Source of the DNA: Gracilibacillus oryzae
GTDB lineage: Bacteria; Bacillota; Bacilli; Bacillales; Amphibacillaceae
Length of the DNA: 63,977 nt
Assembly: GCF_009498735.1 (NCBI RefSeq)
Contig: NZ_ML762425.1
Coordinates: 377,409 to 441,385 of the forward strand
Reading direction: 5' to 3'
In this document: positions 63,067 to 63,977 of the stretch, piece after piece
Layout: each line of letters begins with the position of its first letter
How positions within the stretch are numbered: the first letter of the stretch is position 1
Position numbers and translations under genes: made by a program
The notes under the pieces: model-generated
The model's database searches: none
What the model saw: only the letters and a program-made list of their open reading frames with translations
Told to the model about the DNA's origin: nothing

Positions 63067-63927
63067 TTACTTACAAAATATATGTTTTCCGATTTGTTTA
63101 ATCTGCGGTCTTGTCCAGATCCAGCCAGATGTCGCTGTATCTGGATTGAAATAATAGGATGCTTCTCCTGTAGGATCCCAGCCATTAATGGCATCTAACA
63201 CTGCTCTTTTTGCTGTATCGTTTGGTGTTAACCATATTTGGCCATCACTTACTGCAGTAAAAGCTCTCGGTTCAAAAATCACACCTGAGACAGTATTAGG
63301 AAATGTTGGACTCTCTACTCGATTTAATATGACGGCTGCTACAGCTACTTGCCCTTCATATGGTTCACCCCTTGATTCACCATAGACAGCATTTGCCATG
63401 AGATTAATATCATTCTGTGAAAATCCCTGCGGTACATTAACGGCTGTTGGTTCTAAATCTGCCTCTGGGGCTTCTGGTGTATTCTGCTGTTGAGTTCCTT
63501 GATTATTCTGCTCATTTGGTGGTGACTGATTTTCACTTGGTTGAGACTGTTTACTATTATCAACACCTCCATAATGGGAAAATTTATTCCCTGACTCAAT
63601 TTGCTTTTTGACAAACTGTCTATCATATTCACTGGCATTCACTAATTTTTGCTTTGTCGTGGCACCAGCTAAACCATCAATTTCTAAACCAAATTCATAT
63701 TGAAAATTACGCAATGCCCAGTATGTCCCCCAGCCAAAAACTCCATCAATATTCCCATTATAAAAACCTAGATACTGTAATCTTGCTTGTAATTCAATAA
63801 CATCCTCCCCTGTGGCACCATGTTGGATGACTTGTCCAGTAAATGCGTTCAATTCCTGCTCTTCTGTCATGATGAATGGTAAGGTAAGAAACAAACCAAC
63901 TATTCCGCACCATTTAAGATATTTCAT
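63067..63927 (-). CDS. sleB: Spore cortex-lytic enzyme SleB
   Basis: A lytic transglycosylase that depolymerises cortex muramic-lactam during germination. From ATG 63927 it has 286 residues. It has a signal peptide (MKYLKWCGIVGLFLTLPFIM), a PG_binding_1 domain (about residues 32-92, LQARLQYLGFYNGNIDGVFG) and a Pro/Gln/Asn-rich linker. The catalytic Hydrolase_2 domain has VYGESRGEPYEGQVAVAAV (about 185-203) with the likely catalytic Glu. GGAGGTTGTATTTT precedes the ATG; a TTG 9 nt earlier overlaps that site. It is first gene of sleB-ypeB. The promoter lies at or beyond the window edge. Confidence 0.95.
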   Translation of the reverse strand: MKYLKWCGIVGLFLTLPFIMTEEQELNAFTGQVIQHGATGEDVIELQARLQYLGFYNGNIDGVFGWGTYWALRNFQYEFGLEIDGLAGATTKQKLVNASEYDRQFVKKQIESGNKFSHYGGVDNSKQSQPSENQSPPNEQNNQGTQQQNTPEAPEADLEPTAVNVPQGFSQNDINLMANAVYGESRGEPYEGQVAVAAVILNRVESPTFPNTVSGVIFEPRAFTAVSDGQIWLTPNDTAKRAVLDAINGWDPTGEASYYFNPDTATSGWIWTRPQIKQIGKHIFCK

Positions 63928-63977
63928 AAAATACAACCTCCATTAAGAACTTCAAGTTCAGCAATGATTTACGTTTT

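Noticed and set aside
1-63977. CRISPR arrays, tRNA or rRNA genes, prophage, restriction-modification or toxin-antitoxin systems
   Set aside because: No spaced direct repeats, cloverleaf or rRNA sequence, and no gene of those families, were recognised on either strand.

Overview
The window is a chromosomal segment of a low-GC, endospore-forming member of the Bacillaceae. Sporulation and germination genes are spread through it: sspM, cotD, spoIVA, spoVIF, ypjB, seaA, ypeB and sleB. Gene content and order closely follow the Bacillus subtilis interval running from sleB/ypeB to the ypd/yps genes. Several departures (L. casei-type thyA, tatA-tatA-tatC beside thyA-dfrA, missing trp operon) suggest a halophilic-type relative such as Oceanobacillus, Virgibacillus or Gracilibacillus. 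The genus cannot be fixed from this sequence alone. Nearly all genes from 14970 onward lie on the minus strand.

Layout. 1-2639 (-): tatC (cut by the window edge), two tatA copies, dfrA, thyA. 2762-6332: a NlpC/P60 hydrolase (+) with a sigma-K-like promoter, yunF-like DUF72 (-), cspD (+) with a long structured leader, then ypdP-ypdQ (+). 6336-10860 (-): a DUF6123-like gene, ypsC, RNase P RNA (rnpB), gpsB, ypsA, cotD, cdd, yppE and a small yppF-position ORF. 11068-14947 (+): sspM, then recU-ponA. 14970-19579 (-): nth, dnaD, asnS, aspB, ypmB, ypmA. 19736-23232 (-): a secreted, catalytically dead ComEC-like beta-lactamase-fold protein, and dinG interrupted by one in-frame stop. 23341-32681 (-): panD-panC-panB-birA-cca-bshA-mgsA-dapB-ypjD, a YugP-type metalloprotease, ypjB, ypjA. 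32849-39218 (-): qcrC-qcrB-qcrA, ypiF, an intact IS110-family insertion sequence with a candidate bridge RNA, ypiB, ypiA. 39361-49350 (-): the aromatic, menaquinone and nucleotide supercluster aroA-tyrA-hisC-aroH-aroB-aroC-cheR-ndk-hepT-menG-hepS. 49723-63927 (-): hbs, spoIVA, yphF, yphE, spoVIF, gpsA, der, ypzH-seaA-yphA, rpsA-like ypfD, plsC, cmk, motI/ypfA, ypeB, sleB.

How the genes work together. The aro genes make chorismate. aroH, tyrA and hisC carry it toward tyrosine and phenylalanine, while hepS/hepT and menG make menaquinone. Menaquinol is the substrate of the QcrABC b6c complex. The Rieske protein QcrA carries a twin-arginine signal and is a plausible client of the TatA/TatC translocase at the other end of the window. 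thyA-dfrA form the thymidylate/folate cycle. panBCD and birA supply and attach cofactors.

Compared with the B. subtilis arrangement, trpEDCFBA, mtrB, folE, bshB1, fni and ypjC are missing from their usual slots. The most notable items are the dinG nonsense codon, the degenerate MBL protein, the IS110 element with a folded right-end RNA, the sigma-K-like promoter before a signal-less NlpC/P60 protein, a transposon-like inverted repeat at 56139-56280, and an unexplained GC-richer block at about 49490-49650.
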